A stretch of 64,000 nt of DNA, taken from positions 72,716,869 through 72,780,868 of the forward strand of contig JAVHZZ010000006.1 in the NCBI GenBank assembly GCA_036250195.1, read 5' to 3'. The notes below the pieces were generated by a model. It had not been told where the DNA came from and made no database searches. It saw only the letters and a list, made by a program, of their open reading frames with translations. Both the position numbers and the translations under genes were made by a program. Shown one piece after another: positions 48,476-60,897 of this stretch; positions within the stretch are counted from its first letter, which is position 1, and each line of letters opens with the position of its first letter. The stretch comes from Mixophyes australis (taxonomy: Eukaryota > Chordata > Amphibia > Anura > Limnodynastidae).

Positions 48476-48665
48476 CATACTTGCAAACTCTCCCGGAATG
48501 TCTGGGAGACTCCTGAAATTTGGGTAGGTCTCCCGGACTCCCGGGAAAGCAGACAAATATCCTGCAAAGGGCATCATCCTGTCAAAATTACGCAATTCGC
48601 GGTGATACAGCAGAGTGGGGGGACCTGGAGGCGAGAATCACATCACCGCACCCCAATCTAAATTT
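48476..48665. repeat. Dispersed hairpin repeat, CTTGCCAACTCTCC family, copy 3
   Basis: Begins catacttgcaaactctcccg with tctgggagactcctg and tctcccggactcccgggaa stems. The right boundary is unclear. DNAI2 intron 1. Confidence 0.65.
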
Positions 48666-48936
48666 TTCTATCTGGCCCAATGATGCATTGTTCCACCCCT
48701 GTGTCCGGTGCTGCAGGACATATAAAACAAGAAGGCGCGCACACCTCTCCCTCTTTCCAACAGCACATGCAGAGGTAACCCCACTCATCCCAAGTGTCAG
48801 CAGGTAAGTGAATGTTAGAATGTTTCATTTGCACAATATGTCTGTAATGTACAATAGTTTGTTATTTTGTTATATTTTTATTAAAAATAGAAAAAAAAAA
48901 GAAGAGGAATAAGATTTATTATGTCAACATAAAAAG

Positions 48937-48940
<4 letters not shown>

Positions 48941-48979
<39 letters not shown>
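48941..48979. repeat. (TA)n microsatellite
   Basis: Pure TA tract in DNAI2 intron 1. Confidence 0.95.
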
Positions 48980-48980
<1 letters not shown>

Positions 48981-50292
48981 CAGAGTGGAAATAATGGAGG
49001 TGTGATAATCAGAAGTTGTTGAAGTTCATGTTTGTCACAGCCTGTGTTGCAGTTAAGGGTAGGGGGGCTTATTGGTTGTCCCTGGATAAAGGTTGGACAG
49101 TTCGGATAGATTCGGGGATAGCTCCGGGATCTGCCCTGGAAGGCTTTCCTGGTGGGCTCCCTTCGCATGGAATGGGTAATTACACTCTGGTTATGGTTGT
49201 CACTGGGAAAGAGCATCAGATGACCAGATGGAGGGGCATATGGCATATGTGAATGTGACCCATGTAATATTGTTGACAGACACATTATCCATGGGGGCAC
49301 TTGTTTGACCAGTACACGCCTCCCTTTAAGGTTAATGTTGGAAAATGAAAAATAAGACTGTGGTCAATATTCTCTCCGCTCCTTGGTTGTTACGTCTGCT
49401 ATTTTGGCATTATTATTATGAGAGTTTTTAGGACAGATGGGCAGAGTGCTTCCCTGTCTAATGTGACAAGTGACTGGCTCTGTCAAGATCAGCACATGTG
49501 ACTCCTGAAATACTTTGTGTTGCTGTGAACATCCTTATGGTGGGTTACAGGATACAGGTGCAGATAAACATGCAGAAAATGAAGAATGTCAAACACATTA
49601 TATGAAGGAAGTAAGAAAGATAATACAATGTGAAAGTTGCAGGAGAATATTTACAAACCAATAATTTAAAGCTATCTGATGTCACTCCAGCAATTTTCCT
49701 GTAGCGATCAGATGTCTACTCCTGACAGCAATTTAGGCCATCATCTAAAACACTGCTGGAAAATGCAGCTCTTGAAATCAAACGTATCTGACAATCACCT
49801 AATACACAGCACATACATGTTTTCCTTTTTTTCCTCTGCATATCAAACTTCAAAAAAAAAACAACTCAATATTTAAAGGTGAAATTTTAAGCTGCAGAAA
49901 AAAATGCAAACTAAAAAAAATCACCTTTATATAGCACTTTCCTTACATAGCAATACCCTGATATATGGTTACATGCAATATGATAATCTGATATTATTCA
50001 AATGTTTAAGGGTAAAAATACAATCTGTTTAATATTAATATAATATTACACACGCAGCTTATTTTATATTATGTCATCCTCATGTGATGCTGGCGTGTAT
50101 AAGTAATTGAAATGTATACCATTGCTTTATACCAAAAACAAAAACAACCTGTTGCTCTCACGCGGGTGTGGAACTACAAGTCACAGCATACTTCCATCCA
50201 TGCAGTGTACCACTTACCTTAAACCACCTAACAGCCAACAATAAGCTGCATATATAATAAAGTGGGGGTGAATGTAATAAAATATCCATTAC

Positions 50293-50380
50293 CTGTACAG
50301 TGACCGGTCTACTCTCAGGGTAACACTCCAGTACACACACTGTTTATTATATCTTAGCAACACAGACTCCGGAACTGCTG
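50293..50380 (-). other. DNAI2: DNAI2 non-coding exon 1 (candidate)
   Basis: A consensus donor (GTACAG|gtaatg) ends a segment lying next to a promoter-like GC-rich stretch. Human DNAI2 also has a short non-coding first exon spliced just before the ATG. The 5' limit is set only by the position of the promoter motifs and is approximate. Intron 1 would be about 2.9 kb. Confidence 0.5.
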
Positions 50381-50445
50381 CGGCGTCTGTCTCTGCGCAT
50401 GCGTGTGAGGAACTTCAACTCCTATGGGCGCCATTTTTAATGTGG
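50340..50445 (-). promoter_or_regulatory. DNAI2 candidate core promoter (NRF1-, YY1- and ZNF143-like sites)
   Basis: TGCGCATGCG at 50394-50403 is a palindromic NRF1 core. AACTTCAACTCCTATGGG (50411-50428) resembles the ZNF143 site ACTACAANTCCCA. GCGCCATTTT (50428-50437) resembles YY1. CTTAGCAAC at about 50353-50361 could be an RFX half-site as found in ciliary genes, but no second half is evident. This is the only locally CpG-rich, TATA-less stretch upstream of exon 2. Confidence 0.5.
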
Positions 50446-50679
50446 CAGCAAGGAAATCTATGTTAAAAACCGTCCCCGAAACACCATATCTCATCCGGGG
50501 AAATTGTCAGCATACAAGGGCTTTTATAGCGCCAGTCTACTACCACCAAATTTTAGTAGTCATTATAGTCGGTGAACCGCTGCTTCTTCATAAAGGCGTG
50601 TAGTTCTGCAGCACGCCACACGATGGCAGTGTGTGTATACTATCATCTTCAAAAGTACAAGATATTTCCCAGGTTGTTG

Positions 50680-50716
<37 letters not shown>
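50680..50716. repeat. (TTG)n(TTA)n microsatellite
   Basis: gttgttgttgttattattat continuing as TTA units, just upstream of the DNAI2 promoter. Confidence 0.95.
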
Positions 50717-50717
<1 letters not shown>

Positions 50718-50972
50718 GGGAATAATTGAATTTAGGAGTCAGATTTAGATCCTATTGTTTAGTATGTATAATCTATTTACGGTTGTTAACAAGGTAAATA
50801 TGTTAGTTTTATTAAAATCTGTAAAATTATATTGTTTTATCTTTTGCATGTGTTTTGGAGGTATTCTATGAAAAATTAGTATTCCACCTGGTACTTAAAT
50901 ATCCCTGGGGAATCCCTCCCTAGTAACTAACTTCATCTTCTCCAATGTTGCCACAGTAGAAATGAGACTTCT

Positions 50973-51313
50973 ATCATCATCACCATTTATTTATATAGTG
51001 CCACTAATTCCACAATGCTGTACAGAGAACTCACTCACATCATTCCCTGCCCCATTGGGGCTTACAGTCTAAATTCCCTAACACACACAGACAGACAGGC
51101 GGACTAGGGTCAATTTGTTAGCCGCCAAATAACCTGCCAGTATGTTTTTGGAGTGTGGGAGGAAACTGGAGCACCTGGAGGATAGCCACGCAAACACAGG
51201 GAGAACATACAAACTCCTCACAGATAAGGACATGGTTGGGAATTGAACTCTTGAACTCATGACCACAGTGCTGTAAAGCAGAGTGCTAACCACTTAGCCA
51301 CCATGCTGCCCCA
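50973..51313 (-). repeat. tRNA-like SINE, full-length copy
   Basis: catcatcatcaccatttatt tail, then gggcttacagtctaaattcc, and ctaaccacttagccaccatg at the head. It begins about 570 bp upstream of the DNAI2 promoter. Confidence 0.9.
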
Positions 51314-51765
51314 CCTACAGAGCTGGCCACAAGGTTGCCTCCTCTTGACCTCTAAGCACCGTTTCCTGCAAGCAATCATCATCATCATCAGATATTTATA
51401 TGTAAATGTAATCTGAAATTCCTGGGGTTGCACTAATTGGACAAGTAGGCTAAGGGAGAAGCAGAGGAGATGACAGATTTCCTCTTCCAGCTTGTGCTAA
51501 TGCAAACAGTAAAATTAGATCCAAAGTTGGCTAAGGCAGCAGTATTGCAGTGCATGTGTTCCCAGAGGTCGAATTGGGCTGTTATACAAAGGTTTGCCAT
51601 ACCGTCACTTCTCCTACTAACTATCAAATTACATTCACTTACATTTTTCATACCGTTGTTTCTAAATTTTCACTTCGACCACTTTGTGCTCCCAGAATTG
51701 GACATTGATTGTGTCAATTGGAGCTCAAGCTGAGCTAAAGGATTACTGTATGGCTGGGGTAAGAA

Positions 51766-51769
<4 letters not shown>

Positions 51770-51836
<67 letters not shown>
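51770..51836. repeat. (TA)n microsatellite
   Basis: About 33 uninterrupted TA units. Confidence 0.97.
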
Positions 51837-51839
<3 letters not shown>

Positions 51840-52104
51840 CAGGGGCAAAGGCAGGATTTCTAGAGAAGGGTTTCCATGCCATTCAGCCAATGGGCATAAC
51901 CAATATGCATGGGGGCGTGTCTATAATTTTAGACAGTGCTGGGCTGCTCTCCAACTCTTCCTATCCCCATCATATACACGGGCCAAGCCACCTCAAGCAT
52001 ACAGTATATACACGGGCCAAGCCACCTCAAGCATACAGTGCCCCAGGCTGGGAGGGGGGTTTCAGGCAACAGGAAATAACCCTGGGTGCGCCGCTGTGTA
52101 TGTA
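51837..52104. mobile_element. hAT-like MITE between two TA microsatellites
   Basis: Left caggggcaaaggcaggattt and right ccctgggtgcgccgctg form an imperfect inverted repeat with CAG/CTG ends. No duplication can be seen because both flanks are simple repeats. A 36-bp segment containing cgggccaagccacctcaagc is tandemly duplicated inside. Confidence 0.45.
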
Positions 52105-52126
52105 TGTGTATATATGTATGTATGTA

Positions 52127-52167
<41 letters not shown>
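52105..52167. repeat. (TATG)n(TA)n microsatellite
   Basis: tgtatgtatgtgtatatatg grading into a pure TA tract. Confidence 0.95.
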
Positions 52168-52168
<1 letters not shown>

Positions 52169-54029
52169 TATTTAATTTTTGTTTATACAATGTAAGTTTC
52201 AACTTTCTTGCATCCCATTATTTTTAGTTCTTTACATTAATTAATCCCAACTTGTGTCAAGTGAGTTCCAGGTGTCCCATGGCTGCTAGTGCTTGGGAAA
52301 AACTTGCAGGTGTGCAGGTAAGCCTTTAACCCAGATAAAAAAGCATAGTATTTGATCATATTAGGACTGGCCAGAATGGGAAGACCTTGGTGTGAGTTGG
52401 TCAGCATAAAATATAAGTGGATATGTGGAAATAATACCTGTTTTTAATATAGAAAAGTAGTAGAATTAATTGTGTATTTGGTGAATACAATGTATCTATG
52501 TTTTTTTCGTTTATACAATGCGGGCAGGCAGCTTCTCTTGCACCCCAATTTGTACATGGAGAGTGCAGAGGATCACTGTCTTTATTGTGTGCAGGGGCTG
52601 GCTGGGTTGGGGGGTAGGGAGGCATCTGTTCCATACTGGTCATTCCCAGTGGACATCTTCCCCCATCCATCACAACTGAAGTAGGAAAACTAATAGGCAA
52701 ATTCTTAATGACAATTAATAGCTAATATCTTACTAATTATTGGGGTATACTACAAGTTCTGCATTTTATATGACATTGAATAAATGGCACCCGTGACTAT
52801 AATATAGATGGTCTAAGAGGCATCTTTCTATTTAGCCTTCCTAAACATTAGTCTTGTACTGCAAAGCCGCATAACACACCACAGGAACAAAGATACTTAT
52901 ACCAGGAAAGATTGCACACAGATCTCAGTAACGTATATTATTCAATAATAATGTCACACATATAATATAAAACTGTTTAAAGTTGATGATACATTATCAA
53001 GTTTCCATTACTGTGAATTATTTGCTTACTTTGTACCTTCCTTATGTGTGTGTGCATGTGTATCATTGGTTTCATTACAATTCTCACGTTGCTCAGTATT
53101 CAGATACATATCCCTTACCCTGCATCATATATCAGCAATATCCTAGTATTACAATATAGCACATTCATAACCTAGTATTACAATCTTTCATACATCCCCA
53201 GTGCATTAATTATAATCCTTCCTATAGATCCATTGTAATCCTTATTACTTTCATTATAAATAATCCATGTCCTATATAATCCATAACATTTTTCCCTATT
53301 GGTTTCTCACAATAATCCTTGTCCCATAGAGTTGGGAAGAAGGAAGTGGAATAAGGTAGACATACATGCTCATTTCCAGTGCTCACTTGTGCACAGTAAC
53401 AGCATCACAAACACATGGAGGCTCTCTGCGTGTCACCAGGTGGCGCTATGACCTGGCCATGCAACTTCACTGTATGGCCAAATGTATTCTCTCTTCTTAC
53501 TTCAACATACTTTCTCGCAAACCTACTTTAAGTCCCTCTTGTCAACCTAGTCGACCAACCGCCATTACCTGTGTGCCAATATTTGGGGCTTCATGCGCAT
53601 GTGCCAACCTCCACACATGTTTAGGAGAGCCTGGGACTCGTGAGGGTGGACCAGCATGACTGGGTTCTCACCATATCTTGTTATGTTGCCCATTAATGTT
53701 GTGTTCCACCCCTGGCTTGTATCAGTCTGACACTTATATAAATATATCATCCTCACTATGTCTGTGATCTTCCTATTTTATTTTTGCTATTTTCTGAATT
53801 ATTTCTATTTGCGAGGGATACATATTATTAAGTTATTTTTTATTTCATTCTTTATACAATAATACTTTTGTCTCTTTCTGCAAGCCAGTCATGCTTATTT
53901 TATTAGTTTATTAGTTATTAGATTTCTGTTATTTGTTAACTTAATCTAATTGGGTGCAAAAACATCCAAAAACTTAAAGTTTACCCTTTCAGATTACACT
54001 TTTCTACCATTCCCGATCATAGTATGAAT

Positions 54030-54190
54030 CTCCGAATTTCTTCATCTCCGGCGTGTTCAGCCTCTTCAGCGCTTAAATTTAAAGCGGCGCTGCATTGTAA
54101 AGGGAAGAATGCAGCGCCGCTTTAAATTTAAGCGCTGAAGAGGCTGAACACGCCGGAGATGAAGAATCCGGAGATTCATACATTTACCCC
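54030..54190. repeat. Fold-back MITE, CGGCGCTGC subfamily, complete hairpin
   Basis: Arms from gtatgaatctccg.attcttcatctccgg through agcggcgctgcatt are mirrored around tgtaaagggaag. The right end continues into catttaccccctga, while the left end lacks the ggggtaaatg tip. Confidence 0.85.
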
Positions 54191-54813
54191 CTGATCTCCT
54201 GTCATCTTTTGTCACCAACCCACACTATTTGATTTCCTTACAATTTAGTTAAAACTATTCAGATTTTAACATTGTATGCCAACGTGTATGGTATGTTTAA
54301 AGACTCTACATTTTACAGTATCAGTTATTCCTACTTCCACAATACACATTTGTTATCGAATACCCATAATAGAAGAAAATATTCCACCGTACAGTTTTAT
54401 CTTTTTCTTTTAGTCCCTTACTTCTTTGATTTTATTTTGTGCTGTGGCCGGGATCGGATTGTTCAGTGTGCATCCAATTCACAGATATGACAGTCTGTCT
54501 GAACCTGTTAGTCCGCACCTTCCAGCAGTGTGAAGCTGCCTTTTCTTTTCTTTTAAATGGAAGAACAGAATATCCAAATACTATAACATATATTATTATT
54601 TATTGTGACAAGTCTGCCCTGTGCTGGATTAAAACCAGAAATGTGGGAAAAGTATTGTTTGTGCAGGACACACTGAATCTGGTCAGTTAATTAGACACCC
54701 CCCCCATTGTAATTGAAGATTGATGCGATTCAAACAATTAGGCAGGTGCCAACGGATCAAGTGTTTGCCATTCAGAGGGGCAATGGAGAAAAGATTTAAG
54801 TGACAGTAAAGGT

Positions 54814-55138
54814 CATCATCATCATCACTATTTATTTATATAGTGCCACTGATTCCGCAGCGCTGTACAGAGAACTCATTCACATCAGTCCCTGCCCCAT
54901 TGGAGCTTACAGCTTAAATTCCCTAATATACACAGACAGACAGACAGAGAGACTTGAGTCAATTTTGATACCAGCCAATTAACCTACTAGTATGTTTTTG
55001 GAGTGTGGGAGGAAACCGGAGGAAACCCACGCAAACACAGGGAGAACATACAAACTCCACACAGATAAGGCCGTGGTCGGGAATTGAACTCATGACCCCA
55101 GTGCTGTGAGGCAAAAGTGCTAACCACTTAGGCACTGT
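54814..55138 (-). repeat. tRNA-like SINE, full-length copy
   Basis: atcatcatcatcactattta tail; tgccccattggagcttacag; head gtgctaaccacttaggcact. Confidence 0.9.
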
Positions 55139-56031
55139 GTAAAGATTTAAGTAAAGGTCTCATGTTGGGTGCCATGTGCTGGGATAAGTGTAGCAGGAAT
55201 TGCTACACTAAGGAACTGCACTAAGGAATGCCGAGCATGAACCCTGTAGGATAGGAATAACATGGATTTCGATCTTACGCACCCAGGAGGAGCAGGATAT
55301 GGTGAGACACACAAGTCCATGGGACTATCCTGCTGGGTGTGAAGAATGCATGCTGGTATTGCAATGGTCTGTCTTTGCAGCCCTGATATGAGTAAACCTA
55401 TGTTTGACTTCCATAGGGTTTCAGAATGTCATTCCTATTTAGGTGCACCCCTTCTTGGCAGCAGTGTTCCCGTCTATAAATGGTCTTGTTGAGCAAAACA
55501 ATGCTACATATCACTAGGGAAGTCTTGGAATGGATCCAGGTACAGAACAGTGAATCTAATGTAATGCAGTGGCATTTTGAGTCACAAGCTCTCAATCAAA
55601 TCAAGCCATTTGGAATCCACCACCAGCTAGTCTGCAGCAACTACGGGACACCATGGATTGGATATGGGCAGCGTTCCTGTGCCATTCTTTTGTCATTTTA
55701 TTAAGTTCAGGTCACAACAAATTCAGGCTTTTGAAAGGGTAAGTGAGTAAGCAACTTATACCTAATAATGTAGCTACACAGTGTGGAAATAGTACAAATC
55801 AAATGCACTCCCTAGTGTTCTACAGGTAAGAAGAAAACCTAATACTCTGCCTATAGCATAATAGAGCTTAAAGAACTCCACCTAGGGCTAAAATGAACAC
55901 CCTGCCCCTACTAATATCAGAACTTTATAAGTCCAGGGTCCAGGACCACACTATTTGTGAGATACTAAAACCCCTGTTGTGTGATCTACTCTGGCAGAGT
56001 AGATGAATTCCCAGTGTACCAACACCACTAG

Positions 56032-56206
56032 GTGGTATATTTACTAAACTGAGGGTTTGAAAAAAGTAGAGATGTTGCCTATAGCAACCAATCAGGTTCT
56101 AGTTATTTATTTAGTACATTCTACAAAATGACAGCTAGAATCTGATTGGTTGATATAGGCAAAATCTCCACTTTTGCAAACCCGCAATTTAGTAGATATA
56201 CCCCCA
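56032..56206. repeat. Fold-back MITE, GTATATTTACTAAAC ends, copy 2
   Basis: ggtatatttactaaactgag mirrored by agtagatatacc-type sequence at the right. Inner arms agagatgttgcctatagcaa and aatctgattggttgatatag. Same family as 23803-23973. Confidence 0.85.
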
Positions 56207-56785
56207 GGTCTTCAATTTAAAATCTGTGGGGGCTGGGTGAATAGCAATTAATTTTCCAAACAACATTTGATGAGTTCTTTTGCACCAATGTTTAAAAATT
56301 ATATTCATCTTTACTTAAATGTATCTTTATACTGTACTTTTATTACTCAGGTATGCATTATATTTTATAGGCATACCTTGTACCGATACATTGCTATTGT
56401 ATATTGGTTTATACTAGTTGACTGGAGAGTACTTTTGCTGCAACCCATTTTATTTAATGTTATTATGCATTTATATTTAATATTATTATGTGGGTATTTA
56501 AATCCCCCATCCTACTATGCAACATAGATATAAACAAAAAAACAGTTTGAAACAAACTACTATTTTACTGTTCTAAGCTATTACTTTAAGAACTCGTTCA
56601 GATGAGTATATTCGAGACATTTTTCATAACATGTTCCAGACAAAATGCAACATAAGCAAACTGAAAACCGTGCAGGCATCGTGATCATTGTTCAGAGGAG
56701 CAGCAGTAAAATCTACGGGTCAGACCCAAATGCAGAATAATCAACGCTTCCGAAGACTGCACGACGTTCACAGTGGCTTCCTTAC

Positions 56786-56940
56786 ATTGAACCTCATTTA
56801 GAGTCGGATGCAATTTACACTGAAATCGTAAGTGTAAATTGCATCCCGTAATTTATACAGAGTTTGGAGTGGCACGGATCTATAGATCTGTGCGACTTAG
56901 AATACTGTGCAAATTGCACAAACACGCCTCTTTATCTTCC
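56786..56940. repeat. Harbinger-like element, left end (related to 5378-5801)
   Basis: aacctcatttagagtcggat is nearly identical to the left end at 5378. The matching right end was not found, so the extent is a minimum. Confidence 0.5.
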
Positions 56941-57843
56941 TTATAGGCAAGTGTATCATGCACAGCACCCTGTAAAGCAGATAATTAAATAAAAAATAAA
57001 AATGTAAAAAAATAAATAAAAAAATTGTTCTTTTCCCCCCAAACAGCACAAGGGTTGGTTATGCCGATTGGGAGGGGGGGGGGGGGGCACACCTTTTTTA
57101 TTTTTAATTTAATTATTTTTAATTTAATTATTTTCTTTAATACAGCAAGGTCTCTTCTACCAGCTGAAAGCACCCGCAAAAGATACATCTCCTAGAGACC
57201 CATCTGCGGTTGTTTTCAACTGAAAATAGCATATTAAGAGCATGAACACACCTTTACATTGCTAGGATCGCGCACTACCTCCTCCGTCCCACCTCTGTAA
57301 GCGCAGAGAGGTGCAACGGGGAGATCCGTCTCTGTCAGAGTACAAACTGAGTGGTATCCTTGGGCAAAAGTGCTTTTTGTGCTGAACAAAGGGACTTGTG
57401 TCCTACTCTACATCAGGCCCATAGTGTTCTTTTTGAATACACTTGTCTGAATGAGCCCTAATAAAAGATTTAAGTGATACATGTAACCTGTTTGCCCTCT
57501 TTCAGTGATTTAAACTCAACCCATTATCACAGTGAAAGTTTGAAAAATAATATAAGCCAAGCGGACTTGTTCACATACAATCTCTGACAAGAATTCGCTT
57601 CATGTCAATTTTGACATGACCTGCAGTGTTCAGAAGTATCAACGGTCAGTAAAAATACATTGGAGTTTATGGTAACCTCTATTTAATTAGATGGTTGCTG
57701 TGCAATGGGGCATTAATAAGCACTGTTAAAGTGAGGGCAAAGTAAAAGTTTACAATTTAACAGGCATCGTTCTTCACTGCCCATGTGTATTAGCTTAAAA
57801 GCTGTATTTCCTTCAAAGTAGCACAGACAAGTATTCAGCCTTC

Positions 57844-57877
57844 AGCTATTTCTATAGCACCACTAATTCCGCAGCAC
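57844..57877 (-). repeat. SINE copy split by hAT insertion, tail part
   Basis: agctatttctatagcaccac then taattccgcagcac: the first 34 bp of a minus-oriented SINE. The remainder continues at 60898 after the hAT element. Confidence 0.88.
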
Positions 57878-58224
57878 CAGCGTCGGACTGGCCCAGCGGA
57901 CTACCGGTTAAACCACCGTTAGGCCCAGCTACCGTACGGCCACACACCCTTTTACCCGTGGGCGGAGCTTAGGAGGCCCCTCACGACGGTCCTCTCCGGC
58001 GTCCCCGCTGCTCAATTGCGATCGCAGCTGATCTCCTACAGTCCAGTGGTTCACACTAGAAAAAGAAGAAGAGAAAAAACAATGAAACAAAAAAAAAAAA
58101 AAAACGTACCCATCATCCAGCGCCGGATCCTCCTCCTCACTGACTGCCGGGCGTGACGTCATCACGCCCGTCAGCCTCAGTGAGAAGCAGCAGAGAGGAC
58201 GTCAGGAAAGAAGGTAAGTAAAGG

Positions 58225-60060
58225 AGAGTGAAGGGGCAGAGAGACACTGAAGGGGACAGAGAGAGAGACACTGAAGGGGACAGAGAGAGAGACACTGAAG
58301 GGGACAGAGAGAGAGACACTGAAGGGGACAGAGAGAGAGACACTGAAGGGGACAGAGAGAGAGACACTGAAGGGGGCACATAGAGAGACACTGAAGGGGA
58401 CAGAGAGAGAGACACTGAAGGGGGCACAGAGAGAGACACTGAAGGGGACAGAGAGACACTAAAGGGGGCACAGAGAGAGACACTGAAGGGGGCACATAGA
58501 GAGACACTGAAGGGGGCACAGAGAGAGACACTGAAGGGGGCACAGAGAGAGACACTGAAGGGGGCACAGAGAGAGACACTGAAGGGGGCACAGAGAGATA
58601 CACTAAAGGGGGCACAGAGAGATACACTAAAGGGGGCACAGAGAGATACACTGAAGAGGACAGAGAGACGCTGAAGGGGACAGAGAGACGCTGAAGGGGA
58701 CAGAGAGACGCTGAAGGGGACAGAGAGACACTGAAGGGGACAGAGAGAGAGAAACTGAAGGGGACAGAGAGAGAGACACTGAAGGGGACAGAGAGAGACA
58801 CTGAAGGGGACAGAGAGACACTGAAGGGGGCACATAGAGAGACACTGAAGGGGACAGAGAGAGAGACACTGAAGGGGGCACAGAGAGAGACACTGAAGGG
58901 GGCACAGAGAAATACACTGAAGAGGACAGAGAGACGCTGAAGGGGACAGAGAGATGCTGAAGGGGACAGAGAGGCACTGAAGGGGACAGAGAGAGAGAAA
59001 CTAAAGGGGACAGAGAGAGAGACACTGAAGGGGACAGAGAGAGAGACACTGAAGGGGACAGAGAGACGCTGAAGGGGACAGAGAGACGCTGAAGGGGACA
59101 GAGAGAGACACTGAAGGGGACAGAAAGAGAGACACTGAAGGGGACAGAGAGAGAGAGACACTGAAGGGGGCACAGAGAGAGACACTGAAGGGGACAGAGA
59201 GACGCTGAAGGGGACAGAGAGAGACACTGAAGGGGACAGAGAGAGAGACACTGAAGGGGACAGAGAGACACTGAAGGGGACAGAGAGACGCTGAAGGGGA
59301 CAGAGAGAGACACTGAAGGGGACAGAAAGAGAGACACTGAAGGGGACAGAGAGAGAGAGACACTGAAGGGGGCACAGAGAGAGACACTGAAGGGGACAGA
59401 GAGAGAGACACTGAAGGGGGCACAGAGAGAGACACTGAAGGGGACAGAGAGACGCTGAAGAGGACAGAGAGAGACACTGAAGGGGACAGAGAGAGAGACA
59501 CTGAAGGGGACAGAGAGAGAGACACTGAAGGGGGCACAGAGAGAGACACTGAAGGAACAGAGAGACGCTGAAGGGGACAGAGAGAGACGCTGAAGGGGAC
59601 AGAGAGAGAGACGCTGAAGGGGCAGAGAGAGAGAGAGAGACACTGAAGGGGGCACAGAGAGAGACACTGAAGGGGACAGAGAGAGACACTGAAGGGGACA
59701 GAGAGACACTGAAGGGGGCACAGAGAGAGACACTGAAGGGGGGACAGAGAGAGACACTGAAGGGGACAGAAAGACGCTGAAGGGGGCACAGAGAGAGACA
59801 CTGAAGGGGGGGACAGAGAGAGATGCTGAAGGGGGGACAGAGAGAGACGCTGAAGGGGACAGAGACACACGCTGAAGGGGACAGAGAGAGACACGCTGAA
59901 GGGGACAGAGAGAGACACGCTGAAGGGGACAGAGAGTGACACGCTGAAGGGGACAGAGAGACACGCTGAAGGCGACAGAGAGACACGCTGAAGGGGGCAG
60001 AGAGACACGCTGAAGGGGGCAGAGAGACACGCAGAAGGAGGACAGAGAGAGATGGCGAAG
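58225..60060. repeat. GA-rich minisatellite, roughly 22-26 bp units
   Basis: Units of the form gacagagagagacactgaag plus gggg or ggggca, with length variation from changing GA counts. The right end shifts to the acacgctgaaggggacagag variant. The minus strand has several overlapping open frames up to 636 codons made only of Ser, Leu, Pro, Cys, Val, Phe and Gln. They are consequences of a stop-free repeat, not genes. Confidence 0.96.
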
Positions 60061-60528
60061 AGGGGGACAGAGTAATATGGTGAAGAGGCGCAATGATATG
60101 ATGAAGGGGCACAATGTGATGGTAAAGGGGCCTAAATACATCTTACGTCATTTTGACCCAACTTGTTAAAAAACGGGACTACCCGGTAATTAGTTTGGCT
60201 TAGTGGTGCCTTGGAAACATTATGGTGACCCTAAGGGTGCCTCGAACTGAGAAAGTTTGGGAACCACTGTCCTACACTCATTGACAGTACAGAACACACA
60301 ATGTAGTAAGTAAACTCTTCTCTTTAAAACGTTTGCTCTGTAAGTCTGGGTGCTGTTGATTTAATGGCAGGGATGGTTGGCGTTTCTAAAAGTACCCATT
60401 ATTTTTTCCAAATAGGGCCCTCAGCAGTCCAGGATCCAGACAAGCCGCAACTAAAGAAACCAGCAGCCACAGGTGGTAAAAGTGACAACAACAGGTAGGA
60501 CAGTCTGTCGAAGGTTCTGAGTCTAGTG

Positions 60529-60675
60529 CAGGCTTGGCTAACCTGTGGTACTCCAGGTGTTGTGAAACTACAGGTCCCAACATACCCTTACAGCAATAAG
60601 CTGTTATATATTGGCAAAGCATGCTGGGGCTTGTAGTTTCACAACACCTGGAGTACCACAGGTTAGCCAAGCCTG
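60529..60675. mobile_element. hAT MITE nested in the larger hAT element
   Basis: A 147-bp palindrome begins CAGGCTTGGCTAACCTGTGG and ends with its exact complement; the arms match for over 40 bp. The octamer GTCTAGTG flanks both sides (60521-60528 and 60676-60683). Each arm contains an aaactacaggtccc or ggggcttgtagttt segment. Confidence 0.93.
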
Positions 60676-60897
60676 GTCTAGTGGGACAATCCTGCTTTTT
60701 GGTGACTGTTCTGCCCAATCTAAGGGGCAGGTCAAGACTGTGTATTCTTTATACACACACTGCATTCTTTATATACTGCACTAAGGTGCTAGCTGTCCTT
60801 CGTGGACTGACCACTCCCCCTCTAGTGTCTGGTCCCACTTCTATGATGGCTGACCACACCCCCTTTGGTGGGCCCTTCATGCCCCAGTCCGACACTG

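Larger units (their letters stand above)
57878..60897. mobile_element. 3,020-bp hAT-type element carrying a minisatellite, with exact 8-bp target duplication
   Basis: Ends CAGCGTCGGACTGG and CCAGTCCGACACTG (13 of 14 mirrored). The flanking octamer CGCAGCAC is identical on both sides (57870-57877 and 60898-60905) and rejoining the flanks restores a continuous SINE, which proves the insertion. No transposase was found inside. The left part has a GC-rich segment (57950-58200), the middle is the minisatellite, and the right part contains a smaller nested hAT MITE. Confidence 0.93.

Noticed and set aside
55480..55740. Possible third Tc1/mariner relic (LQQLRDTMDWIWA-like reading)
   Set aside because: Only a short stretch resembles transposase and no inverted ends were found.
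58137..60141. Overlapping minus-strand frames up to 636 codons
   Set aside because: Low-complexity Ser/Leu/Pro/Cys/Val translation of a GA-rich minisatellite inside a transposon; several frames are open at once.
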